From Azotobacter paspali (GTDB taxonomy: Bacteria > Pseudomonadota > Gammaproteobacteria > Pseudomonadales > Pseudomonadaceae): a DNA stretch of 64,000 nucleotides. A program made the position numbers and the translations under genes. Every line of letters starts with the position of its first letter. Positions within the stretch are counted from its first letter, which is position 1. Below are positions 36,830 to 45,894 of the stretch, in pieces. The stretch lies in the NCBI RefSeq assembly GCF_042434745.1, contig NZ_JBHLSS010000051.1; one strand, written 5' to 3'. Under the pieces are notes generated by a model. The model was given only the letters and a program-made list of their open reading frames with translations. It made no database searches and had not been told where the DNA came from.

Positions 36830-37959
36830 GCGGCGGCCTCGCTCTTGGTGGCGCGCACGTCGAAGGCGCCGCCGGTCAGTTCCTCCTCGACGGTCACCGG
36901 CTGCTTGCCGGGCAGCAGCGGGAACACCAGTTCGGCGAAGCGAATGGCCTCTTCCAGGTGCGGATAACCGGAGAGCACGAAGCTGTCGACGCCGAGGTCG
37001 GCGTATTCCTTGAGGCGCGCGGCCACGGTCTGCGGGTCGCCGACTAGCGCGGTGCCAGCGCCGCCACGTACCAGGCCGACCCCGGCCCAGAGGTTGGGGC
37101 TGACTTCCAGTTTGTCGCGCCGCCCGCCGTGCAGCGCGGCCATGCGCCGCTGGCCCTCGGAGTCCATGGTCGCGTAGTTGGCCTGGGCCTTGGCAATGGT
37201 CTCGTCGTCGAGGTGGCTGATCAGCTTCTCGGCGGCGGCCCAGGCTTCCTCGTTGGTCTCGCGCACGATCACGTGCAGGCGCACGCCGAAGCGCACACTG
37301 CGCCCGTACTTCTTCGCCCGCTCGCGCACGTCGGCGATCTTCTCGGCCACCGCCGCCGGCGGCTCGCCCCAGCTCAGGTAGGCGTCGACGTGCTTGGCCG
37401 CCAATTCGTGGGCCGCCGGCGAGGAGCCGCCGAAATACAGCGGCGGATAAGGCTGCTGCACCGGCGGGAAGAAGTTCTTCGCACCCTTGACGGTGATGTG
37501 CTTGCCGGAGAAGTCGACGGTCTTGCCCTGCAGTAGATCGCGCCACACGGTGAGCACCTCGTCGGCCGCCTCGTAGCGCTCGTCATGGTCGAGGAACACA
37601 CCGTCGGCAGCCAATTCAGTGGCATCGCCGCCCGGCACCACGTTGAGCAGCAGGCGGCCCTTCAGCGCCTGGTCGAGAGCGGCGGCCTGGCGCGCGGTGG
37701 CGGTCGGGCCGCTGACCGAGGTGCGCAACGCCACCAGGAGCTTGATGCGGCTGGTCACCGGCACCAGGCTGGCCGCCGTCACCCAGGGGTCCAGGCAACT
37801 GCTGCCGGTGGGGATCAGCAGGCCGTCGTAGCCGAGGCTTTCGGCGGTCACGGCGATCTGCCGCATGTACTCGTTGGTCGCCGGACGGCCGGAGGAAGAC
37901 TTGCCGAGATAGCGGGTATCGCCGGAGGTGGGAAGGAACCAGAAGATGTCCAGACTCAT
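36826..37959 (-). CDS. ssuD: FMNH2-dependent alkanesulfonate monooxygenase (SsuD-like)
   Basis: 377 residues from ATG 37959. It opens MSLDIFWFLPTSGDTRYLGK as SsuD does and carries TGSSCLDPWVTAASLVPVTS, GRLLLNVVPGGDATELAADG and YPPLYFGGSSPAAHELAAKH. SsuD cleaves C1-C10 alkanesulfonates to aldehyde and sulfite using reduced FMN supplied by a separate reductase; no ssuE-like reductase is in the window. Methanesulfonate or methanesulfinate derived from the SfnG reaction would be a natural substrate. A strong sigma-54 promoter match is 54-69 bp upstream. Confidence 0.87.
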   Translation of the reverse strand: MSLDIFWFLPTSGDTRYLGKSSSGRPATNEYMRQIAVTAESLGYDGLLIPTGSSCLDPWVTAASLVPVTSRIKLLVALRTSVSGPTATARQAAALDQALKGRLLLNVVPGGDATELAADGVFLDHDERYEAADEVLTVWRDLLQGKTVDFSGKHITVKGAKNFFPPVQQPYPPLYFGGSSPAAHELAAKHVDAYLSWGEPPAAVAEKIADVRERAKKYGRSVRFGVRLHVIVRETNEEAWAAAEKLISHLDDETIAKAQANYATMDSEGQRRMAALHGGRRDKLEVSPNLWAGVGLVRGGAGTALVGDPQTVAARLKEYADLGVDSFVLSGYPHLEEAIRFAELVFPLLPGKQPVTVEEELTGGAFDVRATKSEAAA

Positions 37960-38012
37960 GAATGCGTGCCTCAGGATGAATGCGGGCGCAGCGATGCGCG
38001 GTCTATCCCTCC

Positions 38013-38028
38013 GGCAAGCCCCATGCCA
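38013..38028 (-). promoter_or_regulatory. Predicted sigma-54 promoter for the ssuD-like/amidohydrolase unit
   Basis: Minus strand: TGGCAT, five bases GGGGC, then TTGCC. It matches the -24/-12 consensus except for the last base of the -24 element. Transcription would begin near 38001, about 42 nt before the ssuD-like ATG. Confidence 0.7.
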
Positions 38029-38191
38029 GAGCGCGCCGGCGACTTCTGGAACAAAGGAAATTGCAGCGAAATATCGAAAAACGACAAGCAATAAACGCAA
38101 ATTCGCAGAAAAAACCCAACGGATCGCGGAGCGTTCCGGCCCTCTCGTCCGCCGCCATTACCGCCATTGCTGCGGGATCTCTGTCCCCCCG

Positions 38192-38217
38192 GCAACACTT
38201 TGCGGGGCAAGTGTTGC
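38192..38217. promoter_or_regulatory. Perfect inverted repeat in the divergent sulfur control region, candidate activator site
   Basis: GCAACACTT, eight bases, AAGTGTTGC. It lies about 165-205 bp upstream of the minus-strand sigma-54 promoter and 300 bp upstream of the plus-strand one, the distance range where sigma-54 activators bind. A second palindrome GCCAACTGTTGGC stands at 38384-38396, and AACAGTTG occurs twice in between. Assignment to SfnR is a guess from proximity. Confidence 0.5.
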
Positions 38218-38383
38218 ATGAGAAACAGTTGCCTGGACAACAGTTGAGCCTGTGCGGACGACAACCTTGCCGAACCCCTTAAGCAAATAACAAAAAGATA
38301 TTTAATCTTGAATTTTTATATCGCCTAGATTAGCCACATCGATTCTTCGGGCCAGCCGACCACGATGCGCCAGCCCAGGCGCG

Positions 38384-38396
38384 GCCAACTGTTGGC
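38384..38396. promoter_or_regulatory. Palindrome GCCAACTGTTGGC, candidate activator site
   Basis: A perfect 13-nt palindrome about 120 bp upstream of the plus-strand sigma-54 promoter at 38516. It shares the core AAC/GTT spacing with the inverted repeat at 38192-38217 only loosely, so it may be a different factor's site. It lies just downstream of an AT-rich run (AAAAGATATTTAATCTTG near 38290) that could hold a bend or a LysR-type site. Confidence 0.4.
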
Positions 38397-38515
38397 TCGA
38401 CAACAATCGATCAAGTGTTACTCCAGCAACAGCGACTCAACAACGCAGTACCGGAGGCAACAGGAATGGCCTGGCATAATTCGATAAACCATTGATTATA
38501 AATAATTTCATGGCA

Positions 38516-38531
38516 TGGCACAGGGATTGCT
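38516..38531 (+). promoter_or_regulatory. Sigma-54 promoter, near-perfect consensus
   Basis: TGGCAC, five bases AGGGA, then TTGCT is a full match to the -24/-12 consensus with exact spacing. Transcription would start near 38543, leaving about 30 nt before the GTG at 38572. The match also shows that an in-frame ATG at 38515 lies upstream of the transcript and cannot be the start. Confidence 0.8.
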
Positions 38532-38571
38532 TTCATTGGGGCCAGTCGAACCACAACCAGAGGAACAGCGT

Positions 38572-39759
38572 GTGACCGCCATCCAACAACCCAAGGTTCT
38601 GCCGCCCCTGCAGATCGCCCGCAAACTGGCCGCCGAATTCGCCGAGACCGCCGCCGAGCGCGATCTGCAGGGCGGCACGCCGAAGACCCAACGCGATGCG
38701 CTGCGCCAGAGCGGCCTGCTGGCCCTGGCCATCCCTCGCCAGTACGGCGGCCTGGGCGCCAGTTGGTGCGAGACCCTGGAGATCGTCCGCGAGTTCGCCC
38801 GCGTCGACAGCTCGATCGCCCATGTCTACGGTTTCCAGCACCTGATGCTGGCCACCGTGCGCCTGTTTTCCCGTCCGGACCAGTGGCAACCCTGGTTCGA
38901 GCAAACCGCGCGCAACCAGTGGTTCTGGGGCAACGCCCTGAATCCCCTGGACACCCGCACCGTCGCCCGCAGGTTCGACGGCTGGCGCGAATTCTCCGGA
39001 CGCAAGAGCTTCTGCTCCGGCTCGGCCGACTCGGAAATGCTGATCGCCTCGGCGCTCGACGAGAGCAATGGCGGCAAGCTGCTGATCGCCGCGCTGCCCA
39101 GCGGACGCAGCGGCATCACCCTGCACGACGACTGGGACAACATGGGCCAGCGCCAGACCGACAGCGGCAACGTCACCTTCGAGCAGGTACGCGTCGAGGA
39201 GAACGAGCTGCTGCTAGACCCCGGTCCGCTGAGCACGCCCTTCGCCTGCCTGCGCCCGCTGATCGCCCAGTTGACCTTCGTCAACCTGTTCCTCGGCATC
39301 GCCGAAGGCGCCTTCGCCGAAGCCCGTCACTACACGCTCAAGGAAACCCGGCCGTGGTTCAAGTCCAGCGCCGCGCACATCGGCGAGGACCCCTATACCC
39401 TGCGCCACTTCGGCGAGTTCTGGGTCGGCCTGGAAAGCGTGCGCCTGCTCGCCGAGCGGGCCAATGCGCTGCTCGACGAGGCCTGGAGCAAGGAAGAACG
39501 CCTCGGCGCCGAGGAACGCGGCCAGCTCGCGGTGGCCATCGCTACCGCCAAGGTCGCCGCCAGTCGCGTCGGCCTCGACCTGACCGGCCGGCTGTTCGAA
39601 GTCACCGGCGCCCGCGCTACCCATGCCGCCCTGCGCCTGGATCGCTACTGGCGCAATCTGCGTACTCAGACCCTGCACGACCCGCTGGACTACAAGCTCC
39701 ACGAGTTGGGCGACTGGGCACTGAACGGGACGCTGCCGACCCCAACCTTCTACTCGTAG
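38572..39759 (+). CDS. Acyl-CoA-dehydrogenase-fold monooxygenase-like protein, in operon with sfnR
   Basis: 395 residues from GTG 38572 (AGAGGA 7 nt upstream). This start is chosen because the sigma-54 promoter lies at 38516-38531. The acyl-CoA dehydrogenase fold is complete: LLALAIPRQYGGLGASWCET, FQHLMLATVRLFSRPDQWQP, WDNMGQRQTDSGNVTFEQVR and the ending LDRYWRNLRTQTLHDPLDYK, as in DszC/SfnC-like flavin-dependent sulfur-compound monooxygenases. A true CoA dehydrogenase is less likely. The sfnR start follows 9 bp after its stop. Confidence 0.85.
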   Translation: MTAIQQPKVLPPLQIARKLAAEFAETAAERDLQGGTPKTQRDALRQSGLLALAIPRQYGGLGASWCETLEIVREFARVDSSIAHVYGFQHLMLATVRLFSRPDQWQPWFEQTARNQWFWGNALNPLDTRTVARRFDGWREFSGRKSFCSGSADSEMLIASALDESNGGKLLIAALPSGRSGITLHDDWDNMGQRQTDSGNVTFEQVRVEENELLLDPGPLSTPFACLRPLIAQLTFVNLFLGIAEGAFAEARHYTLKETRPWFKSSAAHIGEDPYTLRHFGEFWVGLESVRLLAERANALLDEAWSKEERLGAEERGQLAVAIATAKVAASRVGLDLTGRLFEVTGARATHAALRLDRYWRNLRTQTLHDPLDYKLHELGDWALNGTLPTPTFYS

Positions 39760-39768
39760 CCGTCGACC

Positions 39769-40872
<1,104 letters not shown>

Positions 40873-41006
40873 GTCCATCCCGAACGACAGTCAGACGGAC
40901 GAAACTGGAGCCGTCCATACTGTGCCGGAGCATGTTTTCGCACACGTCGCCGCCAGCTCGTGACCGGGCCCGGCGGCACTCCCCCGAGCCCGGCGAAGAG
41001 TCCCCA

Positions 41007-42368
41007 ATGCCTGAAATCCGCGCTTTGCCCCAGCGCCGCTCCCGACCGGACCGCGCGCCCATCAGCCTGGGCCAAGCCTTGCGCTTCTGGTTCAAGCTCG
41101 GCTTCATCAGCTTCGGCGGTCCGGCCGGGCAGATTTCGATCCTGCACCAGGAACTGGTCGAGCGCCGCCGCTGGATCTCCGAAAGCCGTTTCCTGCATGC
41201 CCTGAACTTCTGCATGCTGCTGCCCGGTCCCGAGGCGCAGCAGCTCGCCACTTACCTCGGCTGGCTGCTGCACGGTACCCGCGGCGGGGTGATCGCCGGG
41301 GTGCTGTTCGTGCTGCCCTCGCTGTTCATCCTGATCACCCTGTCCTGGATCTACCTCGCCTTCGGCGACGTGCCGCTGATCACCGGGCTGTTCTACGGCA
41401 TCAAGCCGGCGGTGACCGCCATCGTCGTCCACGCCGCCCACCGCATCGGCTCGCGCACCCTGCGCAACACCTGGCTGTGGGCGATCGCCGCGGCGGCTTT
41501 CGTGGCGATCTTCGCCCTCGACGCACCCTTTCCGCTGATCGTGCTGGGCGCCGCGCTGCTCGGCTACCTGGGCGGGCGCCTGGCACCGGAGCTATTCGGC
41601 GCCGACAGTCATGCGGCGGCGAAACACGACTCCGGCCCGGCGCTGATCGACGACCATAGCCCGACGCCCGCGCATACGCGCTTCAGCCGCGCGCGGCTGG
41701 CGCGCCTGCTGCTGGTCGGCGCCTTGCTCTGGCTGCTGCCGATGGGCCTGCTGACCGCGCTCTACGGTTGGCACGGCACTTTGACGCAGATGGGCTGGTT
41801 CTTCACCAAGGCCGCGCTGCTCACCGTCGGCGGCGCCTACGCCGTGCTGCCCTACGTCTACCAGGGCGCGGTCGACCACTACGGCTGGCTGACCCCGACG
41901 CAGATGATCGACGGCCTGGCCCTCGGCGAGACCACGCCGGGGCCGCTGATCATGGTGGTGGCTTTCGTCGGCTTCGTCGGCGGCTACGTGCGCCAGGTGT
42001 TCGGCGCGGAACAGGCCTTTCTCGCCGGCACGCTGGCCGCCTGCCTGGTCACTTGGTTCACCTTCCTGCCGTCATTCCTCTTCGTCCTCGCCGGCGGCCC
42101 GCTGGTCGAGTCCACCCACGGCGAACTGAAATTCACTGCCCCGCTAACCGCCATCACCGCCGCCGTGGTGGGGGTGATCTTCAACTTGGCGCTGTTCTTC
42201 GGCTACCACGTGCTCTGGCCCGAGGGCTCCGCCGGCCGCTTCGACTGGCCCTCGGCGCTGCTCGCGGCGGCCGCCGCCGTCGCGCTGTTCCGCTTCGGGC
42301 GCGGGGTGCTCGAAGTGCTGGCGGGCTGTGCGCTGGCGGGCCTGCTGGTGCACCTGGCCTTGCATTGA
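41007..42368 (+). CDS. chrA: Chromate transporter (two-domain ChrA)
   Basis: 453 residues from ATG 41007. Two CHR domains of opposite topology are visible. The first has FKLGFISFGGPAGQISILHQ and ALNFCMLLPGPEAQQLATYL; the second has FFTKAALLTVGGAYAVLPYV and LALGETTPGPLIMVVAFVGF. It has 10-13 hydrophobic segments. ChrA exports chromate from the cytoplasm by proton antiport. Because chromate enters by sulfate uptake, a chrA next to a sulfur-starvation cluster makes functional sense. No chrB regulator is present. Confidence 0.92.
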   Translation: MPEIRALPQRRSRPDRAPISLGQALRFWFKLGFISFGGPAGQISILHQELVERRRWISESRFLHALNFCMLLPGPEAQQLATYLGWLLHGTRGGVIAGVLFVLPSLFILITLSWIYLAFGDVPLITGLFYGIKPAVTAIVVHAAHRIGSRTLRNTWLWAIAAAAFVAIFALDAPFPLIVLGAALLGYLGGRLAPELFGADSHAAAKHDSGPALIDDHSPTPAHTRFSRARLARLLLVGALLWLLPMGLLTALYGWHGTLTQMGWFFTKAALLTVGGAYAVLPYVYQGAVDHYGWLTPTQMIDGLALGETTPGPLIMVVAFVGFVGGYVRQVFGAEQAFLAGTLAACLVTWFTFLPSFLFVLAGGPLVESTHGELKFTAPLTAITAAVVGVIFNLALFFGYHVLWPEGSAGRFDWPSALLAAAAAVALFRFGRGVLEVLAGCALAGLLVHLALH

Positions 42369-42519
42369 CGGGAAAAGAACATTCGGGGAGCTATTCCGCT
42401 GGCCGGGCCGGGCCGCATGCCATGCAACAATTCGCTAGGCGAAAGCGGCATCGCCGAAAGGGATGGGCGTTCGGTCCGGCGCGAACCCAGGGCTTTGCCA
42501 GGGCCGGCCCGGCACCGAC

Positions 42520-42792
42520 TTAGTTCACGGCCTCTTTCAGGCCCTTGCCCGCCTTGAAACCGGGCGTTTTCGTGGCAGCGATCTCGATCTCCTGGCCTGT
42601 CTGGGGATTGCGCCCGGTACGCGCAGCCCGCTCCTTGACGCTGAAGGTCCCGAACCCGATCAGCCCCACTTCATGACCGGCTTTCAGCTCCGCCGTGATC
42701 GTTTCCAGCAGCGCATTGACAACCTTGGTGGCAGTGTTCTTATCGAGATCGGCATAGGTGGATACGCTGGCGATCAGTTCGGATTTGTTCAT
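42520..42792 (-). CDS. hupB: HU-family DNA-binding protein
   Basis: 90 residues, the exact HU length. It begins MNKSELIASVSTYADLDKNT, and the beta-arm motif is GFGTFSVKERAARTGRNPQT with the intercalating proline, ending FKAGKGLKEAVN. It bends and compacts DNA as a dimer. It is a stand-alone gene, not beside lon as the main hupB often is, so it may be a second HU paralog. Confidence 0.94.
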   Translation of the reverse strand: MNKSELIASVSTYADLDKNTATKVVNALLETITAELKAGHEVGLIGFGTFSVKERAARTGRNPQTGQEIEIAATKTPGFKAGKGLKEAVN

Positions 42793-42977
42793 CGGGATTT
42801 CTCGATTTGTGGCTGGTAATGGAGGACAGGGTCCTCGGGGTGTCCGACCATACGATATTTGTGGTCAATCGGCGATACGAATCGCGAATTCGGCCAGTGC
42901 TTTCGGTGGATTCGATGGCTTTTGTCCTTGCGGGCGACGGTGCCCGCCCCCCCTGCTGGACCGAACGGCATTTCGCT

Positions 42978-43877
42978 TCATGCCCGATCGTTCCCCGGAC
43001 ACAGATATTCGACGAGGCGGCGGATGGCCGTATCGCCCGCCTCATGGCGGCGCAGGCACACGCGCAGATCCCGCCGCGCCCAGGTATCGCGCAGGGATAC
43101 GCTGGCGAGCGCCAGCGTCTGCGCGGCACGCCTGGCGGTGGTTGCGGGGACGATACCGATGCCGACGCCCGCCTGCGCCATCAGGCAGATGGCGTCGAAG
43201 CTGCGCAGCTGAACCCGCAAGCGCAGCCTGCGGCCCTCCCGCAACGCCCGGTCCGCGAGGAATCGCTGCAGTGCGCTCGCCCGGTCGAGACCAATGAAGT
43301 CACGCCCCAGGACATCGGCGAAAGCGATGGAGAAGGCGCCGGCGAGTGGGTCGCGCGACGACGCCACGATCACGAAACGATCCGAGCGGAACGGCAGGGT
43401 CGACAGCGCGCCGGTATCGACGGTCCCGGCCACGATGCCGATATCGGCGGCGCCTTCCGCGACCAGGCCGACGATCTCGTCGCTGAGCCGCTCCTGGAGA
43501 TCGACCGTCGTACCAGGATGGGCGGCCAGGAAGCGACCGAGGACTTCCGGCAAAAATTCGGTCAGCGCATTGGTGTTGGACAGCAGCCGGACATGGGCGC
43601 CGGCGCCTCCCGAAAAGGCGCCCAGTTCCTCGTGCATCCGATCGGCCCGCGCCAGCAGGCTGCGTGCATGGGCGAGCAGGGTGTGTCCGGCCGGCGTCAA
43701 GGCCACGCCCTGGCGGCTGCGCTCCAGTAGGCGGGTTCCGAGCATGGCCTCCATGCCGCGCACCCGCGTGCTGGCCGCCGCCAGCGCCGTATGCGCTCGG
43801 AGCGCGCCGCCCGTGATGCTGCCGGCTTCGGCGATGTGACGAAACAGGTCGAGATCCGCGAGATCGAGGCGGGCCAT
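42978..43877 (-). CDS. LysR-family transcriptional regulator
   Basis: 299 residues from ATG 43877. The helix-turn-helix reads LFRHIAEAGSITGGALRAHT then AAASTRVRGMEAMLGTRLLE. The effector domain follows with LSDEIVGLVAEGAADIGIVA and AICLMAQAGVGIGIVPATTA. It is divergent from an SLC13-type permease gene (start 43984), which it likely controls. The intergenic region contains AATCACGGATTCTTCGCCAC, where an operator could lie. Confidence 0.9.
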   Translation of the reverse strand: MARLDLADLDLFRHIAEAGSITGGALRAHTALAAASTRVRGMEAMLGTRLLERSRQGVALTPAGHTLLAHARSLLARADRMHEELGAFSGGAGAHVRLLSNTNALTEFLPEVLGRFLAAHPGTTVDLQERLSDEIVGLVAEGAADIGIVAGTVDTGALSTLPFRSDRFVIVASSRDPLAGAFSIAFADVLGRDFIGLDRASALQRFLADRALREGRRLRLRVQLRSFDAICLMAQAGVGIGIVPATTARRAAQTLALASVSLRDTWARRDLRVCLRRHEAGDTAIRRLVEYLCPGNDRA

Positions 43878-43983
43878 GGCGATCCTTCGTTTTTCGCGAA
43901 GGATACCATGCGAAATCACGGATTCTTCGCCACATGAGCCGGCATTATCCTTCGCGGACCGAGAATGACGACGAGGTCTTACG

Positions 43984-45282
43984 ATGATGGAAGAAACATG
44001 GACGAGCGCTGCCCTCGTCGCCTTGACGATCGGCCTCTGGGCGACCGCGCGACTGCCGGAGTATCTCGTCGCGCTGTTGTTCTTCGCGGCTGCCGCGATC
44101 CTGCGCCTCGCTCCGCCCGATGTCCTGTTCTCCGGCTTTTCGTCCGCGGCGTTCTGGCTGGTTTTGAGCGGCTTCGTGCTGGGAACCGCCATCCGCAAGG
44201 TCGGCCTGGCCGACCGGATCGCACGGACACTGGCCATCCACCTCGCCGGCTCCTGGCCCCGCCTGGTGGGTGGCGTGGTCTTGCTAAGCTATGCCCTGGC
44301 CTTCGTCATGCCCTCCAACATGGGGCGCATCGCCTTGCTGATGCCGATCGTCATGGCCCTGGCCGAGCGCGCCGGCCTGGCCGAAGGCAGCCGTGGTCGC
44401 ATCGCCCTGGCGCTCGCGGTCGGCTTCGGGACCTTCCAGTTGTCGGCCAGTATCCTGCCCGCCAACGTTCCGAATCTGGTCATGGTCGGCGCGGCGGAAA
44501 GCGCCTTCGGCGTGCACCTGTCGTACCTGCCATACCTGCTGCTGCACGCGCCGGTGCTCGGTGTGCTCAAGGGGGTTGCCCTGGTGGCCTGTCTCTGCCT
44601 GCTGTTTCCGGCCAGGCCACGGCCCATCGAGGAGCCGCCACCGGCCGAGGCATTGAGCCGCGACGAGAAACGTCTGGGATCGCTGCTGATCGCCACGCTG
44701 GCGCTGTGGATGAGCGATGCCGTGCACGGTGTTTCGCCGGCCTGGATCGGCCTGGCCGCCGCCTGCCTCTGCCTGCTGCCGCGTATCGGCTTCCTGAACG
44801 GCGAGGAATTCGCCGCGGGCGTCAATGCCCGCACCTGTATTTATATAGCCGGCATCCTGAGCCTGGCGGCTTTCGTGAGCTATTCCGGACTGGGGACCGT
44901 CATAGGCGAATGGCTATTGCGGATTCTGCCGCTCGATCCGGCCAGGCCGGAAAACGGTTTCGGCGCCCTGGTGGGCCTGGCCAGCGCGCTCAATTTCGCC
45001 GTCACCGCCAATGGCGTGCCAGCCTTGTTCACACCGCTCGCACAGAGCCTGGCCGATGCGTCCGGTCTACCCCTGCTTACCGTGCTGATGGCGCAGGTGA
45101 TCGGTTATGCCACGCCGCTGCTGCCCTACCAGGCAGCGCCGATCGTCGTTGCCATGGGCATGGGGCAAGTACCGGCCAAAGATGGTATCCGGCTTTGCCT
45201 GGCGCTCGCCGCCATCACCTTCTTCCTGCTGGTCCCCCTCGATCATGGCTGGTTTGTCCTGCTCGGCTGGATACCTCGCTGA
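43984..45282 (+). CDS. SLC13/DASS-family permease
   Basis: 432 residues with 10-12 hydrophobic segments. The divalent-anion:sodium symporter fold is recognisable by its two helical-hairpin motifs: LSYALAFVMPSNMGRIALLM with ASILPANVPNLVMVGAAESA, and ASALNFAVTANGVPALFTPL. Family members take up dicarboxylates, citrate or sulfate across the inner membrane. Which one applies here is unknown; there are no TrkA-C domains, which argues against the sulfate branch. The gene is convergent with the DUF5064 gene. Confidence 0.85.
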   Translation: MMEETWTSAALVALTIGLWATARLPEYLVALLFFAAAAILRLAPPDVLFSGFSSAAFWLVLSGFVLGTAIRKVGLADRIARTLAIHLAGSWPRLVGGVVLLSYALAFVMPSNMGRIALLMPIVMALAERAGLAEGSRGRIALALAVGFGTFQLSASILPANVPNLVMVGAAESAFGVHLSYLPYLLLHAPVLGVLKGVALVACLCLLFPARPRPIEEPPPAEALSRDEKRLGSLLIATLALWMSDAVHGVSPAWIGLAAACLCLLPRIGFLNGEEFAAGVNARTCIYIAGILSLAAFVSYSGLGTVIGEWLLRILPLDPARPENGFGALVGLASALNFAVTANGVPALFTPLAQSLADASGLPLLTVLMAQVIGYATPLLPYQAAPIVVAMGMGQVPAKDGIRLCLALAAITFFLLVPLDHGWFVLLGWIPR

Positions 45283-45295
45283 GCGGCGCAAGGTT

Positions 45296-45658
45296 CTAAG
45301 CATTCGGCAGGTGGCCGAGATCGACCGGATCGCCCGGATGCAGGCCCAGCTTGTCGCGGATATCCCGGAACATGGCGTCGTATTCGCCATGCTCGCGCAA
45401 AACCGGCCCGAAGCGCGGATGCAGGCCGTTGCGCACGGCGATCTGGGTCAGCACGTTGAGGAAGTCGAAGGCCACGTCGCGGTGCAGCTCGCACTCCTCC
45501 GCGAAAGGCCGGCCGTCGATCTCGCCCTCCATGCGCATGTGCAGCATCGCCCCCTCCCTGGCGTCTTCGCGCACCTCGTAGTAGACGTCGCAGACGAAGG
45601 CCTGACGGTTGAGCTTGTCCACCCTCTGCTCGCGATGCGCATGACCAGGTGTGAACAT
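45296..45658 (-). CDS. DUF5064 family protein
   Basis: 120 residues. The pattern MFTPGHAHREQ, DVYYEVREDAREGAMLHMRM and EIDGRPFAEECELHRDVAFD, ending DIRDKLGLHPGDPVDLGHLP, is that of a small pseudomonad-specific family without known function. No signal peptide or membrane segment is present, so it is cytoplasmic. Confidence 0.8.
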   Translation of the reverse strand: MFTPGHAHREQRVDKLNRQAFVCDVYYEVREDAREGAMLHMRMEGEIDGRPFAEECELHRDVAFDFLNVLTQIAVRNGLHPRFGPVLREHGEYDAMFRDIRDKLGLHPGDPVDLGHLPNA

Positions 45659-45894
45659 GGGAGCCTCCTCGTGGTATGGAAAGCCCGGAGCGGGCTTCGC
45701 CCGGATTCAGTGTAGGCAGCCCGTCCGCGTCCGCGCCGGTGGGGCGATACCCGGCAGGGTCCGGCGCCGCGCGCCGGCCAAAGACCATGTACCACCGATC
45801 AGCGAACTTTGCCGGGCCAGGTCGAAGACGACCAACGGCATGGCCGGAGTGGCGGCGCCACCTAGACTTTGCCCCGAAATACGCTCAAAGGGGC

